Assembly: GCA_024743115.1 (NCBI GenBank) | Contig: JANSXC010000011.1 | Span: 62,001-126,000, forward strand | Direction: 5' to 3' | DNA length: 64,000 nt | Origin: a bacterium | GTDB taxonomy: Bacteria > Planctomycetota > UBA1135 > UBA2386 | Shown: positions 9,062-18,372 of the stretch, piece after piece | How positions within the stretch are numbered: the first letter of the stretch is position 1 | Layout of the letters: each line of letters starts with the position of its first letter | Made by a program: the position numbers and the translations under genes | Notes under the pieces: generated by a model | The model's input: only the letters and a program-made list of their open reading frames with translations | Databases searched by the model: none | Told to the model about the DNA's origin: nothing

Positions 9062-11311
9062 TCAGCCGCGCCGCGCGGCGAGGTACTGCCGAGGCCAGTA
9101 CTGCTGTGGCACACCGCGCTCGTTGGCCGCCTGCAATGTGAGGTAGGGATCACTCAGGTGCGCGCGGGCGATGGCGCAGAGGTCCGCGCGCCCGGCCGCC
9201 ACGATCGTCTGCGCATGGTCGACGCCCTGGATGCCACCGACGGCCATCACCGGCATGTCGGTCTCGGCACGAATCCGCTCGGCGAACGGTACCTGATACA
9301 TGCGGCCATACAACGGCTTCGATTCGGGCGAGTTGCCAGCGGAGCTGACATCGACGACCTCACAACCGTTCTCGCGCAACCAGCGCGTGAACTGGACAGC
9401 CTCGTCCATGGTGAAGCCGCGGCCCTCGTCGTCGAACCAATCCGTCGCCGAGATACGCACGAAGATCGGCTTGTCGTCGGAGAAGACCGCGCGCACAGCC
9501 GCGAGCACTTCGAGCGGGAACCGCGAACGGTTCTCGAGCGTGCCGCCGTACTCGTCGTCACGCTGATTGCTCAACGGCGACAGGAAGCTCGACAGCAGGT
9601 AGCCGTGCGCCATGTGCAGCTCGATCAGATCGAACCCGGCGCGCTGACAACGCTCGGCCGCCTGCACGAACGCATCGCGCACTGCATCCATGTCCGCGCG
9701 CGTCATCGCACGCGGCACGGGCCACCCGCTGTCGAACGGCAACGCCGACGGCCCGATGGTCGGCCACGCACCGGCCCCGACTGCCAGCGGCGCATCACCG
9801 TCCCACGGCAGACTGCACGACGCCTTGCGGCCCGCGTGCGCGAGCTGCATACCGATCTTGCTGCCCGAGTTTTCGTGCACGAACTCGACAACGCGGCGCC
9901 ATGCGGCCTCCTGCTCGTCGTTCCACATGCCCGTGCAGCCATAGGTGATCCGCCCGTCGGCCGAGACGTTCGTCATCTCGGTGATCACGAGCCCGGCGCC
10001 GCCGATCGCGCGACTGCCGAGATGCACGAGATGCCAGTCGCTCGGCACGCCGTCGGTCGCCGAATACTGACACATCGGCGAGACCGCGATGCGGTTCGGC
10101 AGCGTGCAGCCGCGCACGACGAACGGCAAGAACGCCGGCGGCGTATCGCCGTCGACCTCGATGCCGGCCGGCGTCTCCTCGGCGCGCACATCGGCATCGA
10201 CGCGCGCCACGAGCTCGGGATCGCGCAGCCGCAGGTTCTCGTAGGTGATGCGCTTGCTGCGCGTCATGAGGTTGAACACGAACCGCACCGGCGTCTGCGG
10301 CAGGTAGCGTTCACTGTTCTCGAACCACTCGAGGCTCGTCTGCGCCGCGCGCTGCGTCTTGAGCACGTCGAGCCGCCGCGCGTCCTCGTAGGCCGCGAGC
10401 GCTGCGGGGATGTCGTTCTGGTGGGCCATGACCGCGTCGACGAGCGCGATCGAGTCCTCCATCGCGAGCTTGGTGCCCGACCCGATCGAGAAGTGCGCCG
10501 TATGCGCCGCGTCCCCGAGCAACACCACGTTCTCGTGCCGCCACGATTCACACCGCACCGTCGGAAACGTGCGCCAGATCGAGCGGTTGATCAGCAGCTC
10601 TTCGCCCTCGAGATGCTCCGCAAACAGCTGGTGACAGAACGCCGCCGACTGCTGCTCATCGAGCTTGTCGAGCCCGGCATTCCGCCACGTCTCCTCGCGA
10701 CACTCGACGATCCACGTGCCCCGCCCTTCCTCGAACGGGTACGCGTGCACCTGGAACAGCCCCCACTCCGTCTCCGCAAAGACGAACGTGAACGCCGTCA
10801 TCTTCTTCGTCGTGCCAAACCACGCAAACTTGCACTTGCGCTGATCGAGATCCGGCCGGAACGAGTCGGCAAAACGCTCGCGAATCCGACTGTTCACCCC
10901 ATCCGCTGCGACGACCAGATCGTGCGACGCGACCATCGCGTCGATGTCCTCGATCGTGTGCTCGAAGTGCAGGTTGACCCCGACCTCACGACAGCGATCG
11001 TGCAGCAGCAACAGCAGCTGCTTGCGCGCGAGCCCGCAGAACCCATGCCCCGTGCTCGTGACCTTCTCGCCGCGGTAGAACGTGTCGATGTCCGTCCAGT
11101 ACGCGAAGTGCGACTTGATCGCCGCAAAGCTCGGCGGGTCTGCGACCTCGAAGTTGCCCAGCGTCTCGTCCGAGAACACGACGCCCCAACCGAACGTGTC
11201 GTCCGCCCGATTCTGCTCGTAGATATCGATCTCCACCTCGGGCAGCCGCTGCTTGAGCAACAACGCGAAGTAGAGCGAGGCCGGCCCACCGCCAATGCAC
11301 GCGATCTTCAT
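9062..11311 (-). CDS. Bifunctional aryl-CoA flavin monooxygenase / old-yellow-enzyme reductase (anthraniloyl-CoA or salicylyl-CoA type)
   Basis: 749 residues, a two-domain fusion. Residues 1-370 are a class A FAD monooxygenase: GxGxxG-like nucleotide fold IGGGPASLY at the N-terminus, an ADGVNS motif near the middle and LGDAAHTAHFSIGSG for FAD binding. Residues about 390-749 are an FMN TIM barrel of the old yellow enzyme family (RIAVSPMCQY, GGAGLVITE, QLAHAGRK, YGGTLENRSRF). This architecture and length match 2-aminobenzoyl-CoA monooxygenase/reductase and the salicylyl-CoA 5-hydroxylase/oxidoreductase family, which hydroxylate and reduce an aromatic CoA thioester with NAD(P)H and O2. No CoA ligase or ring-cleavage gene lies nearby, so the substrate is open. 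Confidence 0.85.
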   Translation of the reverse strand: MKIACIGGGPASLYFALLLKQRLPEVEIDIYEQNRADDTFGWGVVFSDETLGNFEVADPPSFAAIKSHFAYWTDIDTFYRGEKVTSTGHGFCGLARKQLLLLLHDRCREVGVNLHFEHTIEDIDAMVASHDLVVAADGVNSRIRERFADSFRPDLDQRKCKFAWFGTTKKMTAFTFVFAETEWGLFQVHAYPFEEGRGTWIVECREETWRNAGLDKLDEQQSAAFCHQLFAEHLEGEELLINRSIWRTFPTVRCESWRHENVVLLGDAAHTAHFSIGSGTKLAMEDSIALVDAVMAHQNDIPAALAAYEDARRLDVLKTQRAAQTSLEWFENSERYLPQTPVRFVFNLMTRSKRITYENLRLRDPELVARVDADVRAEETPAGIEVDGDTPPAFLPFVVRGCTLPNRIAVSPMCQYSATDGVPSDWHLVHLGSRAIGGAGLVITEMTNVSADGRITYGCTGMWNDEQEAAWRRVVEFVHENSGSKIGMQLAHAGRKASCSLPWDGDAPLAVGAGAWPTIGPSALPFDSGWPVPRAMTRADMDAVRDAFVQAAERCQRAGFDLIELHMAHGYLLSSFLSPLSNQRDDEYGGTLENRSRFPLEVLAAVRAVFSDDKPIFVRISATDWFDDEGRGFTMDEAVQFTRWLRENGCEVVDVSSAGNSPESKPLYGRMYQVPFAERIRAETDMPVMAVGGIQGVDHAQTIVAAGRADLCAIARAHLSDPYLTLQAANERGVPQQYWPRQYLAARRG

Positions 11312-11408
11312 TCGGTAGATCAGCTTAGCCCGCCCCGCTTCCCAAGATCACGTCCCAGCAGGCGGTAATCGGCCTGCATCCACCCGGCAGAAGCCCTATC
11401 CTATCAAC

Positions 11409-11678
11409 GTGAGTGACTACAAGCCGCAAGCCAGCGACACCACGGAGGCCATCGACCGGCTCGTGTTCGACGGCTTTCGGGCGATGACTCCGGCCGAACG
11501 ACTCGAGCTGGCGGCGGCAGCAAGCCGGTCGCTCGAGCAGCTCACGATCGCGGGGTTGCGAATCAAGTATCCGAACGCCGCCGACGAAGAATTGCGACGG
11601 CGCGCGGGCGCGATCCGGCTCGGCCCCGAGCTCACACGCCGCGCCTTCGGCGACGCGGCGGAGGCATGGCTCGAGTGA
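11409..11678 (+). CDS. Small helical protein, usual upstream partner of a nucleotidyltransferase
   Basis: 89 residues, GTG start at 11409. The protein is all-helical and charged (AMTPAERLELAAAASRSLEQ, then GIRLGPELTRR-like C-terminus). Proteins of this pattern commonly sit directly upstream of a predicted nucleotidyltransferase in myxobacteria and planctomycetes. Here the downstream partner overlaps by 13 bp (ATG at 11666) but is truncated, so the pair is probably no longer functional. No catalytic motif is visible; the role is unknown. Confidence 0.5.
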   Translation: MSDYKPQASDTTEAIDRLVFDGFRAMTPAERLELAAAASRSLEQLTIAGLRIKYPNAADEELRRRAGAIRLGPELTRRAFGDAAEAWLE

Positions 11679-11827
11679 GCCCTCCCGACCCGGTCCGCAT
11701 CGCGGCACAAATGGGCAAGGTCCTCGAGCGCCTCGGCGTCCGCTACATCCTGGGCGGCTCACTAGCGAGCGTCGCGTTCGGCGAGCCCCGCGCGACGCTG
11801 GATGTCTCGAACGCGCCGGGCACGTAG
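11666..11827 (+). pseudogene. Truncated nucleotidyltransferase N-terminus (AbiEii-like)
   Basis: The ATG overlaps the stop of the preceding small gene. About 45 codons resemble the start of a minimal nucleotidyltransferase: LERLGVRYILGGSLASVAFG then EPRATLDV, just where a GS...D.D catalytic motif should continue. The similarity ends at about 11805; the frame runs into an unrelated kinase sequence and stops at 11825-11827. The catalytic aspartates are lost. I interpret this as the left side of a deletion junction. Confidence 0.6.
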
Positions 11828-13010
11828 CGCTCGACCTGCTCGCCGGACTCGCCGAGATCCACCGCTACGGTTTCCTGCACCGCGACATCAAACCACGCAA
11901 CTGCTTCCTGGATGACGCAACTGGCCGCACCAAGATCGGCGACTTCGGACTCTCGCGCACCATTGCGCAGATCAGCGCGCTGACGGGCTCCGCCAGCTCC
12001 CTCGGCACGGCCGCCTTTGCGTCACCCGAACAGCCAAAGGGCGAGACGCTCGATCTACGGAGTGACATCTACTCGGCGGCAGCAACCATTTGGTATCTGC
12101 TGACGGGCAGCACGCCGTTCGACGAGCCTAACGTGCTGGCGCTGGTGGCGAAGGTCGCCGGCGAGGAGCCGCCATCGCTGCGAGACGTGAGGCCGGACGC
12201 GCCGCAACGGCTCGACGAAGTCTTGCGCAAGGCACTCGCCCGCAATCGCGACGACCGTTGGCAGACCGCCGACGCGTTTGCCCATGCAATTGCAGCGAGC
12301 CTGCGACTCGATGAAGTACCGGCGTCACGTACACTCCGAAGCCTGGCGTTGCCATCGACCTCACGCTGCTCCAGTTCGTCGGACCTGAGGGCCCCCATAG
12401 CGGACACTCTAGACTGGTGGCCACTCGTCCGATTCGTGGATCGCAGTCCGGACGGAAGCGATTGGCTCGACGAGAGCCTCCGCGAGTTCGATATGAACTC
12501 CGCGAAGATCCTGCAGGAGTTGCTTGGTGAACCCGTTGCCAAACCGCCAAGCCACAAGCAGCACCTGCATGCGACGACGGTGTCACCGATCGCAACGAAA
12601 CAACAGCAAATCCAACGAGGAATCGAGAAGGTGGAGAGTCACCTCGTGACCCCGAAGTTCGAGGAGCTCGGATCCATCTGACTGGGTTTCCTTCCCATTC
12701 CGGCGATCGGCTTGCTGTTGGTGATGCTTTTTCCGCGCTGGTCACCGAGCGGGCATGCGATCGTCAACAGCGACAACCGGCCTGCGTCGAGGACGCGCAT
12801 TCTGCTCCGGGCAATGTTCGTGTGGGCCCACCCACCACTTGCTTCGCGCTATCGGTCCTGCTGCCCGCGTTCGACGTTCGAACCATTGCGCTGTCGTCAG
12901 TCCTGTGGCACATCGGTGTCGCACTGCCGGTTGGATACTTGATCGCCTCGCTGCTACGGATCCGCCTGCCGCACGACTGGCTGTCCGGAACCTACGTCAC
13001 GCGGCGCTGA
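11815..13010 (+). pseudogene. Ser/Thr kinase-RDD membrane protein remnant (N-terminus deleted, stop and frameshift)
   Basis: From about 11815 the frame encodes the C-terminal half of a Hanks kinase: LHRDIKPRNCFLD, GDFGLSR, ASPEQPKGE and the C-lobe up to ARNRDDRWQTADAFA. The glycine loop and catalytic Lys are missing. After a non-kinase linker it meets TGA at 12679-12681. Translation in the same frame beyond the stop gives a hydrophobic segment (LGFLPIPAIGLLLVM, FPRWSPSG), and a second frame (12822-13010) gives SSVLWHIGVALPVGYLIASL and ends DWLSGTYVTRR. These look like the end of an RDD-type membrane domain. So the gene lost its front by deletion and later gained a stop and a frameshift near 12820. 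Confidence 0.65.
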
Positions 13011-13032
13011 AGGTCGGGAGCGGCGCAGCCGG

Positions 13033-14268
13033 CTACTCCGCCGGGTTCAGGCCCGCAACCACCGCATCGCGCCCGGTCAACCGGCCAAGCAGCTCCGCGT
13101 AACCAGCGAACTCCTGCTCCCAGGAATGCTCGCGCGTGAACCGCGTCGCGCGATCGGCCATCTGCCGGCCGAACTCACGATCGTCGTGCAGCTTCACGAG
13201 CAGCTCCGCGAACGCTTCGTAGTCCCCGTCCTCGAACATCGCGACCTCGTCCTCGCGGAACAGCGACGTCATGATCGACGTGCGACCGGCGATCACCGGC
13301 ACGCCCATCGCGACGAACTCCGGCACCTTCAGCGACAGAGCCATGTCGATGTGCACGTCCATGTGCGGCGTGAAGACGCCAACCGACGACCGACTCATCT
13401 TCGCGGGCACGTCCTGGAGCGGCAATGGTGGCCCGATCTCGACCAGGTCTTCCACCGCGAGCTCTTTCGCGAGGTCCTTGAGCTCTTGCAGCGGCTTGCC
13501 CTCGCCCTCGGAGAGCTTGCAGTGGATCACGAGGCGGATGCCGGGGATGCGTTCCCGCACCAGCGGCAGCACGCGAACGCATTGGTCGACGCCGTGCCGG
13601 TGGGACACGGTGCCGAGGTAGAGCATCGAGAACCGACCCTCTTCGTCGCCCTGGAACGGGTGCTTGTTGCGATCGAACAACGTGGTGTCCGCCGCGTTCA
13701 TGCACGAAATCGAACGACCCTCGCGCACGGTGCTCCGCTTGATCGCGCACTGCCGGAACCGCTCGGTCGCAAACACGCAGGCGCTGGCGAAGCGATGCGA
13801 CAGCCATTCCTGCACGCGGAGCGGCCAGATACCGGGATGACCGAGGCCCTTCTTGAACTTGCTCGCGTAGACCTCGGGCATGAGGTCGTGCACGTCGAGC
13901 ACGACCGCGCGCCCGAACAGGCGCGGGACGAGCGCCGCGAACACGAGGAAGTCGGGCATGTTGTGCACGTGCACGACGTCGTAGCGTCGCGCGCGCCAGG
14001 TCAGCACCCAGCCGCACAGCAGCGTGAACCAGAAGTATTCGAACAGATAGCGCAGCGTGCCGCCGCGCCGGCGCGACAGCGGCTGACGTTCGAGCTGCAC
14101 GCCGCGGATCGTTTCGTGCTTGGGTTTGCCGGGAGCGTGCAGCGCGAGCACGGTGACCTCATGACCGCTCGCCGCGAGCGATTCGCCGTAGCGCCGCACG
14201 CGCGCATCGCCTTCGTAGTAGGCGTGCACGACCATGCAGACGCGCAGTTTGTCGGTCGCTCGACTCAT
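13033..14268 (-). CDS. Glycosyltransferase family 4
   Basis: 411 residues. An N-terminal Rossmann-like half (VCMVVHAYYEGDARVRRYGE, then DVVHVHNMPDFLVFAAL) and a C-terminal GT-B half (LYLGTVSHRHGVDQCVRVLP, and KVPEFVAMGVPVIAG near 310-330 with a donor-binding acidic region) mark a retaining GT4 enzyme that adds a sugar from an NDP-sugar to a growing lipid-linked glycan at the cytoplasmic membrane. It lies 47 bp upstream, in the transcriptional sense, of nothing on its strand except the divergent cluster; the Wza-like gene is 5' to it on the same strand, so both may be co-transcribed. The specific sugar is unknown. Confidence 0.85.
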   Translation of the reverse strand: MSRATDKLRVCMVVHAYYEGDARVRRYGESLAASGHEVTVLALHAPGKPKHETIRGVQLERQPLSRRRGGTLRYLFEYFWFTLLCGWVLTWRARRYDVVHVHNMPDFLVFAALVPRLFGRAVVLDVHDLMPEVYASKFKKGLGHPGIWPLRVQEWLSHRFASACVFATERFRQCAIKRSTVREGRSISCMNAADTTLFDRNKHPFQGDEEGRFSMLYLGTVSHRHGVDQCVRVLPLVRERIPGIRLVIHCKLSEGEGKPLQELKDLAKELAVEDLVEIGPPLPLQDVPAKMSRSSVGVFTPHMDVHIDMALSLKVPEFVAMGVPVIAGRTSIMTSLFREDEVAMFEDGDYEAFAELLVKLHDDREFGRQMADRATRFTREHSWEQEFAGYAELLGRLTGRDAVVAGLNPAE

Positions 14269-14315
14269 GCCCGATGAACGCAGAAAGCGGAACGCGGTAA
14301 CCGATCGGCGCCGCG

Positions 14316-15041
14316 CTACTCGACCGAACCGAGCGCGGGACCACCGAGCTGCAGCGGCAGCAGACGACGGATCCAGAGGTCGACCCAGTTGCCCGCGTCG
14401 GCAATCCCCGACGTCTCGCAGTAGATCACGTCCCCGGGCAGCAGCAGGAAGTCCGGCTGCTCACCTTCGAACACGGCCTCCATGTTCACCCGGAAGTTGC
14501 GCTGCGAACCATCGGGGCTGACGCGCAGGATGTGGATGTGGTCGTGATTGACCGTGTAATGAAAACTCCCGGCCGCGGCGATCGCCTGCGTCATCGTCAT
14601 GCCCGGCTGGAACGGGATCGCGCCCGCGGCGCGCACTTCGCCACAGACATACACCGACTGCACCGCGGCTTCGGTCAGCGACACGCTGATGCGCGGCTCG
14701 GCAAATTCCTGCTTGTACGCCTCGACGATCAGCGTGCGCGCGGCACTCATCGTCTTGCCGCCGACCTGCAGCGGGCCGGGCAACCGGCGTAGATCGACCG
14801 TACCACTCGGCGACACGATCACTTCCTGCACGTTGTCACGCGCGTCGCCCGAACCGCCCGCGAACTGATCGACCCGCACCATCAGCCGGTCGAGCGGCCT
14901 CAGCACGTAGTCGCGCTGCATGTAGGCCGCCCACTCGGTGGCGACCGCGCGCGCGTCGAACGGCGGCGCGGCGTAGCAGGCAGTGAGCGCGAAGCCGACC
15001 GTGGCGGCAGCGAACAGGGAGCGGAGCATTCGGAACGTCAT
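14316..15041 (-). CDS. Polysaccharide export outer-membrane lipoprotein (Wza/GfcE-like)
   Basis: 241 residues from the ATG at 15041; another ATG at 15029 is possible. A lipoprotein signal ends in FALTAC. Then comes a Poly_export domain (YVLRPLDRLMVRVDQFAG and VSPSGTVDLRRLPG) and a SLBB-like segment (VYVCGEVRAAGAIPF and PGMTMTQAIAAAGS). The family forms the outer-membrane exit of Wzx/Wzy-type capsule and exopolysaccharide machines. It is short for Wza, with one SLBB-like repeat. It is upstream of the GT4 gene on the same strand and divergent from the polymerase-like gene with 190 bp between them. Confidence 0.85.
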   Translation of the reverse strand: MTFRMLRSLFAAATVGFALTACYAAPPFDARAVATEWAAYMQRDYVLRPLDRLMVRVDQFAGGSGDARDNVQEVIVSPSGTVDLRRLPGPLQVGGKTMSAARTLIVEAYKQEFAEPRISVSLTEAAVQSVYVCGEVRAAGAIPFQPGMTMTQAIAAAGSFHYTVNHDHIHILRVSPDGSQRNFRVNMEAVFEGEQPDFLLLPGDVIYCETSGIADAGNWVDLWIRRLLPLQLGGPALGSVE

Positions 15042-15231
15042 GGGTTCGGGAGTGCGGAGTAGCAAAGGAGCGCGGCGCGTCGAAAACCTGCGGGTCGAGG
15101 ACTGGACGGGCGCCGGAGATCCGGCGATCGTCTGATCGGTTCTTCGACAGCCGGCGGGCCGTTCCTGAAGTCATCGTTGCCAAGGGCACTTCGGGTCAAG
15201 CCTCGCCCCGAGAAACGCCGAGCAACAAACC

Positions 15232-16605
15232 GTGTGGGCAGTATGGCAGGATCCCCACGTCCCGGCCCAGGCGGGCATGGACGTCGGCGGCGCGACCCAG
15301 GTTCATCCGCTGGGCCTGGCGGCGCTCTGCGGCCTGATCGCGGTGCTCTTCCTGGCCCCGCGCCGGCACGCGACCCTGCCGATCATCCTGCTGCTCTGCT
15401 TCATCCCGGCCGCGCAGCGCGTCGTGATCGCGGGGCTCGACTTCACGTTCATCCGCGTGCTGCTCATGGCCAGCTGGGGCCGGATGATCCTGCGCGGCGA
15501 CCTCCGGCCGATGGTCTGGAACCACCTGGATCGGCTCATGATCCTCTGGGCCGTCGTCTCGGTCGTGTTCGGCACGATGACGGGCATGACGTTCACGGTC
15601 TTCGTGTTCCGGGCGGGCGCGGCCGCGGACGCGATGATGACCTATTTCCTGTTCCGGCAGCTGATCCGGAACCATGACGACCTGATCCGGCTCGTCACGA
15701 ACTTCATCCTCAGCAGCTTCGCGGTCGCGGTGTTCTTCCTGATCGAGAACCGCACGCAGCAGAACATGTTCCACGTCTTCGGCGGCGTGCCACAGTGGAC
15801 GGACATCCGCAACGGCCGCCTGCGCTGCCAGGGGGCATTTGCGCATTCGATCCTCGCCGGCTGCTTCTGGGCCTGTCTCATCCCGCTCTACTTCGTGCGC
15901 GGCTGGTTCGGCCGCGGCTGGCTCCTGACCGGCGCCGGCGTGCTCGCCGCACTTGCGATCGTCGCGTTCTCGGCCTCGAGCACCCCGCTCATGGCGGTCA
16001 TGTTCGGCATCGCGGGCGCCTCGGCGTTCTACCTGCGTGGCGCACTGCGCTGGTGGCGCTGGCTCATCATCGCGTGGCTCTGCGTCCTGCACTTCGTGCT
16101 GATGAACATGCCGGTGTGGCACCTGCTGTCGCGCGTCGACATCGTCAGCGGCTCGACCGGCTGGCACCGCTACCACCTGGTCGACAAGTTCTTCGTCAAC
16201 TTCCCGGAGTGGTGGCTCGTCGGCACGATGAGCACGGGGCATTGGGGACCGGGCCTGCACGACGTGACCAACCAGTACGTCGCCGAAGGGATCGCGGGCG
16301 GCATCTGGCGGCTGGCGTCGTTCGGCGCCATCCTGCTCGTCGTCTTCGCAGGCATCTCACGCAGCCTGCGCATGCCGGGCCAGTCCGTGCCCCACCGCCT
16401 CATGGCCTGGGCACTCGGCACCGCGGTGTTCATCCACTGCATGAACTTCATCGCGGTGTCCTACTTCGAGCAGATCGTCGTCGAATGGCACATGACGCTC
16501 GCCGCGGTCGGCTCATTGGTGCTCGTGCCGGGTGCCAGTCCGGCCCGCCAGCTCGCCAGCCACGACCCGGCGGTGGGCGATACGCCGCTCGCATCGCCTG
16601 GATAA
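15232..16605 (+). CDS. O-antigen ligase/polymerase-like membrane protein (Wzy-type)
   Basis: 457 residues with about ten hydrophobic helices (for example LAALCGLIAVLFLAP, LPIILLLCFIPAA, and IIAWLCVLHFVLMNM) and a large loop around residues 290-370 containing HRYHLVDKFFVNFPEWWLVG and HDVTNQYVAEG. This topology and the loop position fit the O-antigen polymerase/ligase superfamily, which joins lipid-linked repeat units. The start is uncertain: GTG at 15232, or ATG at 15277 (MDVGGA), since no strong ribosome-binding site favours either. Context with Wza, Wzz-like and glycosylphosphotransferase genes supports a polymerase. Confidence 0.7.
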   Translation: MWAVWQDPHVPAQAGMDVGGATQVHPLGLAALCGLIAVLFLAPRRHATLPIILLLCFIPAAQRVVIAGLDFTFIRVLLMASWGRMILRGDLRPMVWNHLDRLMILWAVVSVVFGTMTGMTFTVFVFRAGAAADAMMTYFLFRQLIRNHDDLIRLVTNFILSSFAVAVFFLIENRTQQNMFHVFGGVPQWTDIRNGRLRCQGAFAHSILAGCFWACLIPLYFVRGWFGRGWLLTGAGVLAALAIVAFSASSTPLMAVMFGIAGASAFYLRGALRWWRWLIIAWLCVLHFVLMNMPVWHLLSRVDIVSGSTGWHRYHLVDKFFVNFPEWWLVGTMSTGHWGPGLHDVTNQYVAEGIAGGIWRLASFGAILLVVFAGISRSLRMPGQSVPHRLMAWALGTAVFIHCMNFIAVSYFEQIVVEWHMTLAAVGSLVLVPGASPARQLASHDPAVGDTPLASPG

Positions 16606-16812
16606 CTCTCCACATCCGTTTCGGGCCTGCCGTAAGGCGACGAATCTGGCCGGCCGGAATCGAAAAATCCGCGTTCGGTTCTGGTCGCGCTGGCGATTTC
16701 TGCAACAGCGCACATCGCCAACCGATGTTCGCAAAACCGACACGGTCTGAATGTTTCTCCCGGCCCCGCCGGTAGTCTCAGGAACCAAGGGTACTAGGAA
16801 CGATTAGGAGAA

Positions 16813-18225
16813 GTGGGCCACCACCGCCACGCGCCCACACTTGCCATGTACAGCACTCGTCACATCCGCCTCGCCAGCCTGCTGGTCGACCTGGTTTGCC
16901 TGGTCGCCGCGCTGTTGCTTGCGGGCGTATGGAGTGCGCGGGGCAGCGCAAGCGGCTGGCATGCGGCCTACGAAGCCGGAGCGCACGTGGCGTTGTTCGG
17001 CACCATCTGGGCCCTGGGCACCTCGCGGCTCGGCACCTACGCGATTTCGGTCCAGCGCGACCCGCGTCGCGCGCTGCGCAACCTCGTCGAAGCCTGGGCC
17101 ATCACGTGGGGCGTCGCCGGCCTCATCGCGGTCACGACGCTGCAGCATCCATCGCTGTCCATCTGGCTCGTGCTGCTCTACGGCTTCGGACTGCTGCTGC
17201 TCGTCCGCCTCGTGCTCATCGGCTCGCCGTTGACGGCCGCCAACGGCCGCCCGCGCGCGCTGGTGATCGGCGCCTCGGAGAGCGCACGCGCGCTCACGAC
17301 CGGCCGACAGGCCAGCCGCAACATGCAGTTCGTCGGCTTCGTGCCGTTCGCAGCCGACGATGCCCAGCAGATGCCGCACCTGAAGCAGACCGGCTCGATC
17401 GACGACATCGAAGGCGCACTGGCCGGCTCGCGTAGCGACGTCGCGCTGGTCTGCCCGACGGACCGATCGACCACGGGTGAAGTCCACCGCGTGTTCCGCA
17501 GTTGCGATCAGGCGGGCATCGGCATCCACTACTTCCCGCCGTTCCTCGATCTCGAGCACCTGCGAGTCGGCCTGACGTGGAACGACAACCGCCAGGGCCT
17601 GGCGCTGCAGACAACGTCCAACCAGACGGTCTCGCAGCTGCTGAAGCGCGCGATCGACGTCGTCGGCGCCACGGTCGGCATCCTCGCGCTACTCCCCGTG
17701 ATCATCGCCTGCGCCGTAGGCGTCAAGCTCACGAGCAAGGGACCGGTGTTCTTCCGCCAGCAGCGCGTCGGCAAGGGCGGCGAGGTCTTCACCTGCCTCA
17801 AGTTCCGCACGATGCGCGTCGGCGCGCAGTCGCAGCAGGAACTACTGCGGTCGGCCAGCGTGCAGGACGGACCGGCGTTCAAGATCCCGGACGATCCCCG
17901 CATCACGAGCATCGGCCGCTTCCTGCGCAAGTTCAGCCTCGACGAGCTGCCGCAGCTCATCAACGTGCTCGTCGGCGACATGAGCCTCGTCGGCCCACGC
18001 CCGCCGATCCCGAGCGAGGTCGAGAAGTACTCGTGGTGGCAGCGCCGCCGCATCTCGGTCAAGCCCGGCCTGACCTGCGTCTGGCAGGTCTGGGGCCGCA
18101 ACCGCGTGTCCTTCAAGCGCTGGGTCGAGATGGATCTGTTCTACATCGACAACTGGTCCCTCTGGATGGACCTCAAGCTGATCGCGCACACGTTCCGCGC
18201 GGTGCTCAAGGGCACCGGGATATAG
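16813..18225 (+). CDS. Exopolysaccharide polyprenyl glycosylphosphotransferase (WbaP/PssY-like)
   Basis: 470 residues if the GTG at 16813 is used, 459 from the ATG at 16846; an AGGAG at 16806-16810 lies close to both. The N-terminal third has four to five hydrophobic helices and a CoA-binding-like Rossmann section (RALVIGASESARAL). The C-terminal bacterial sugar transferase domain begins at about 275 with LLKRAIDVVGATVG, and carries GPVFFRQQRVG, FTCLKFRTMR, RKFSLDELPQLINVLVGDMS and VGPRPP, all signature motifs. It starts each repeat unit by moving a sugar-1-phosphate onto undecaprenyl phosphate. It is the priming enzyme of this locus. Confidence 0.9.
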   Translation: MGHHRHAPTLAMYSTRHIRLASLLVDLVCLVAALLLAGVWSARGSASGWHAAYEAGAHVALFGTIWALGTSRLGTYAISVQRDPRRALRNLVEAWAITWGVAGLIAVTTLQHPSLSIWLVLLYGFGLLLLVRLVLIGSPLTAANGRPRALVIGASESARALTTGRQASRNMQFVGFVPFAADDAQQMPHLKQTGSIDDIEGALAGSRSDVALVCPTDRSTTGEVHRVFRSCDQAGIGIHYFPPFLDLEHLRVGLTWNDNRQGLALQTTSNQTVSQLLKRAIDVVGATVGILALLPVIIACAVGVKLTSKGPVFFRQQRVGKGGEVFTCLKFRTMRVGAQSQQELLRSASVQDGPAFKIPDDPRITSIGRFLRKFSLDELPQLINVLVGDMSLVGPRPPIPSEVEKYSWWQRRRISVKPGLTCVWQVWGRNRVSFKRWVEMDLFYIDNWSLWMDLKLIAHTFRAVLKGTGI

Positions 18226-18372
18226 CGCGGGGGAGTCGACCGTGACGGCCACGCCCCCCGGCTGGCCGAGCAGGGGAACGGTCGGACCACTCGAAGTGGG
18301 GACACGCGCCGCCGGCAGCAGGGTGACTTTCTGTGCGAACTTCGGCGCCGCCCCCATAGCATCCGTCGTGCG

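Noticed and set aside
12679-12681. TGA at the end of the kinase remnant as a possible second selenocysteine
   Set aside because: The sequence beyond it soon needs a frameshift, no redox motif surrounds it, and the gene has already lost its N-terminus, so decay explains it.
15111-15126. GC-rich inverted repeat (CGCCGG/CCGGCG) in the Wza-polymerase gap as a terminator
   Set aside because: No T-run follows and both neighbouring genes are divergent from this gap, so a terminator is not expected.
15177-15677. Alternative forward frame beginning before the polymerase gene
   Set aside because: It is Arg/Gly/Pro-rich shadow sequence in a high-GC region, whereas the polymerase frame gives membrane helices.
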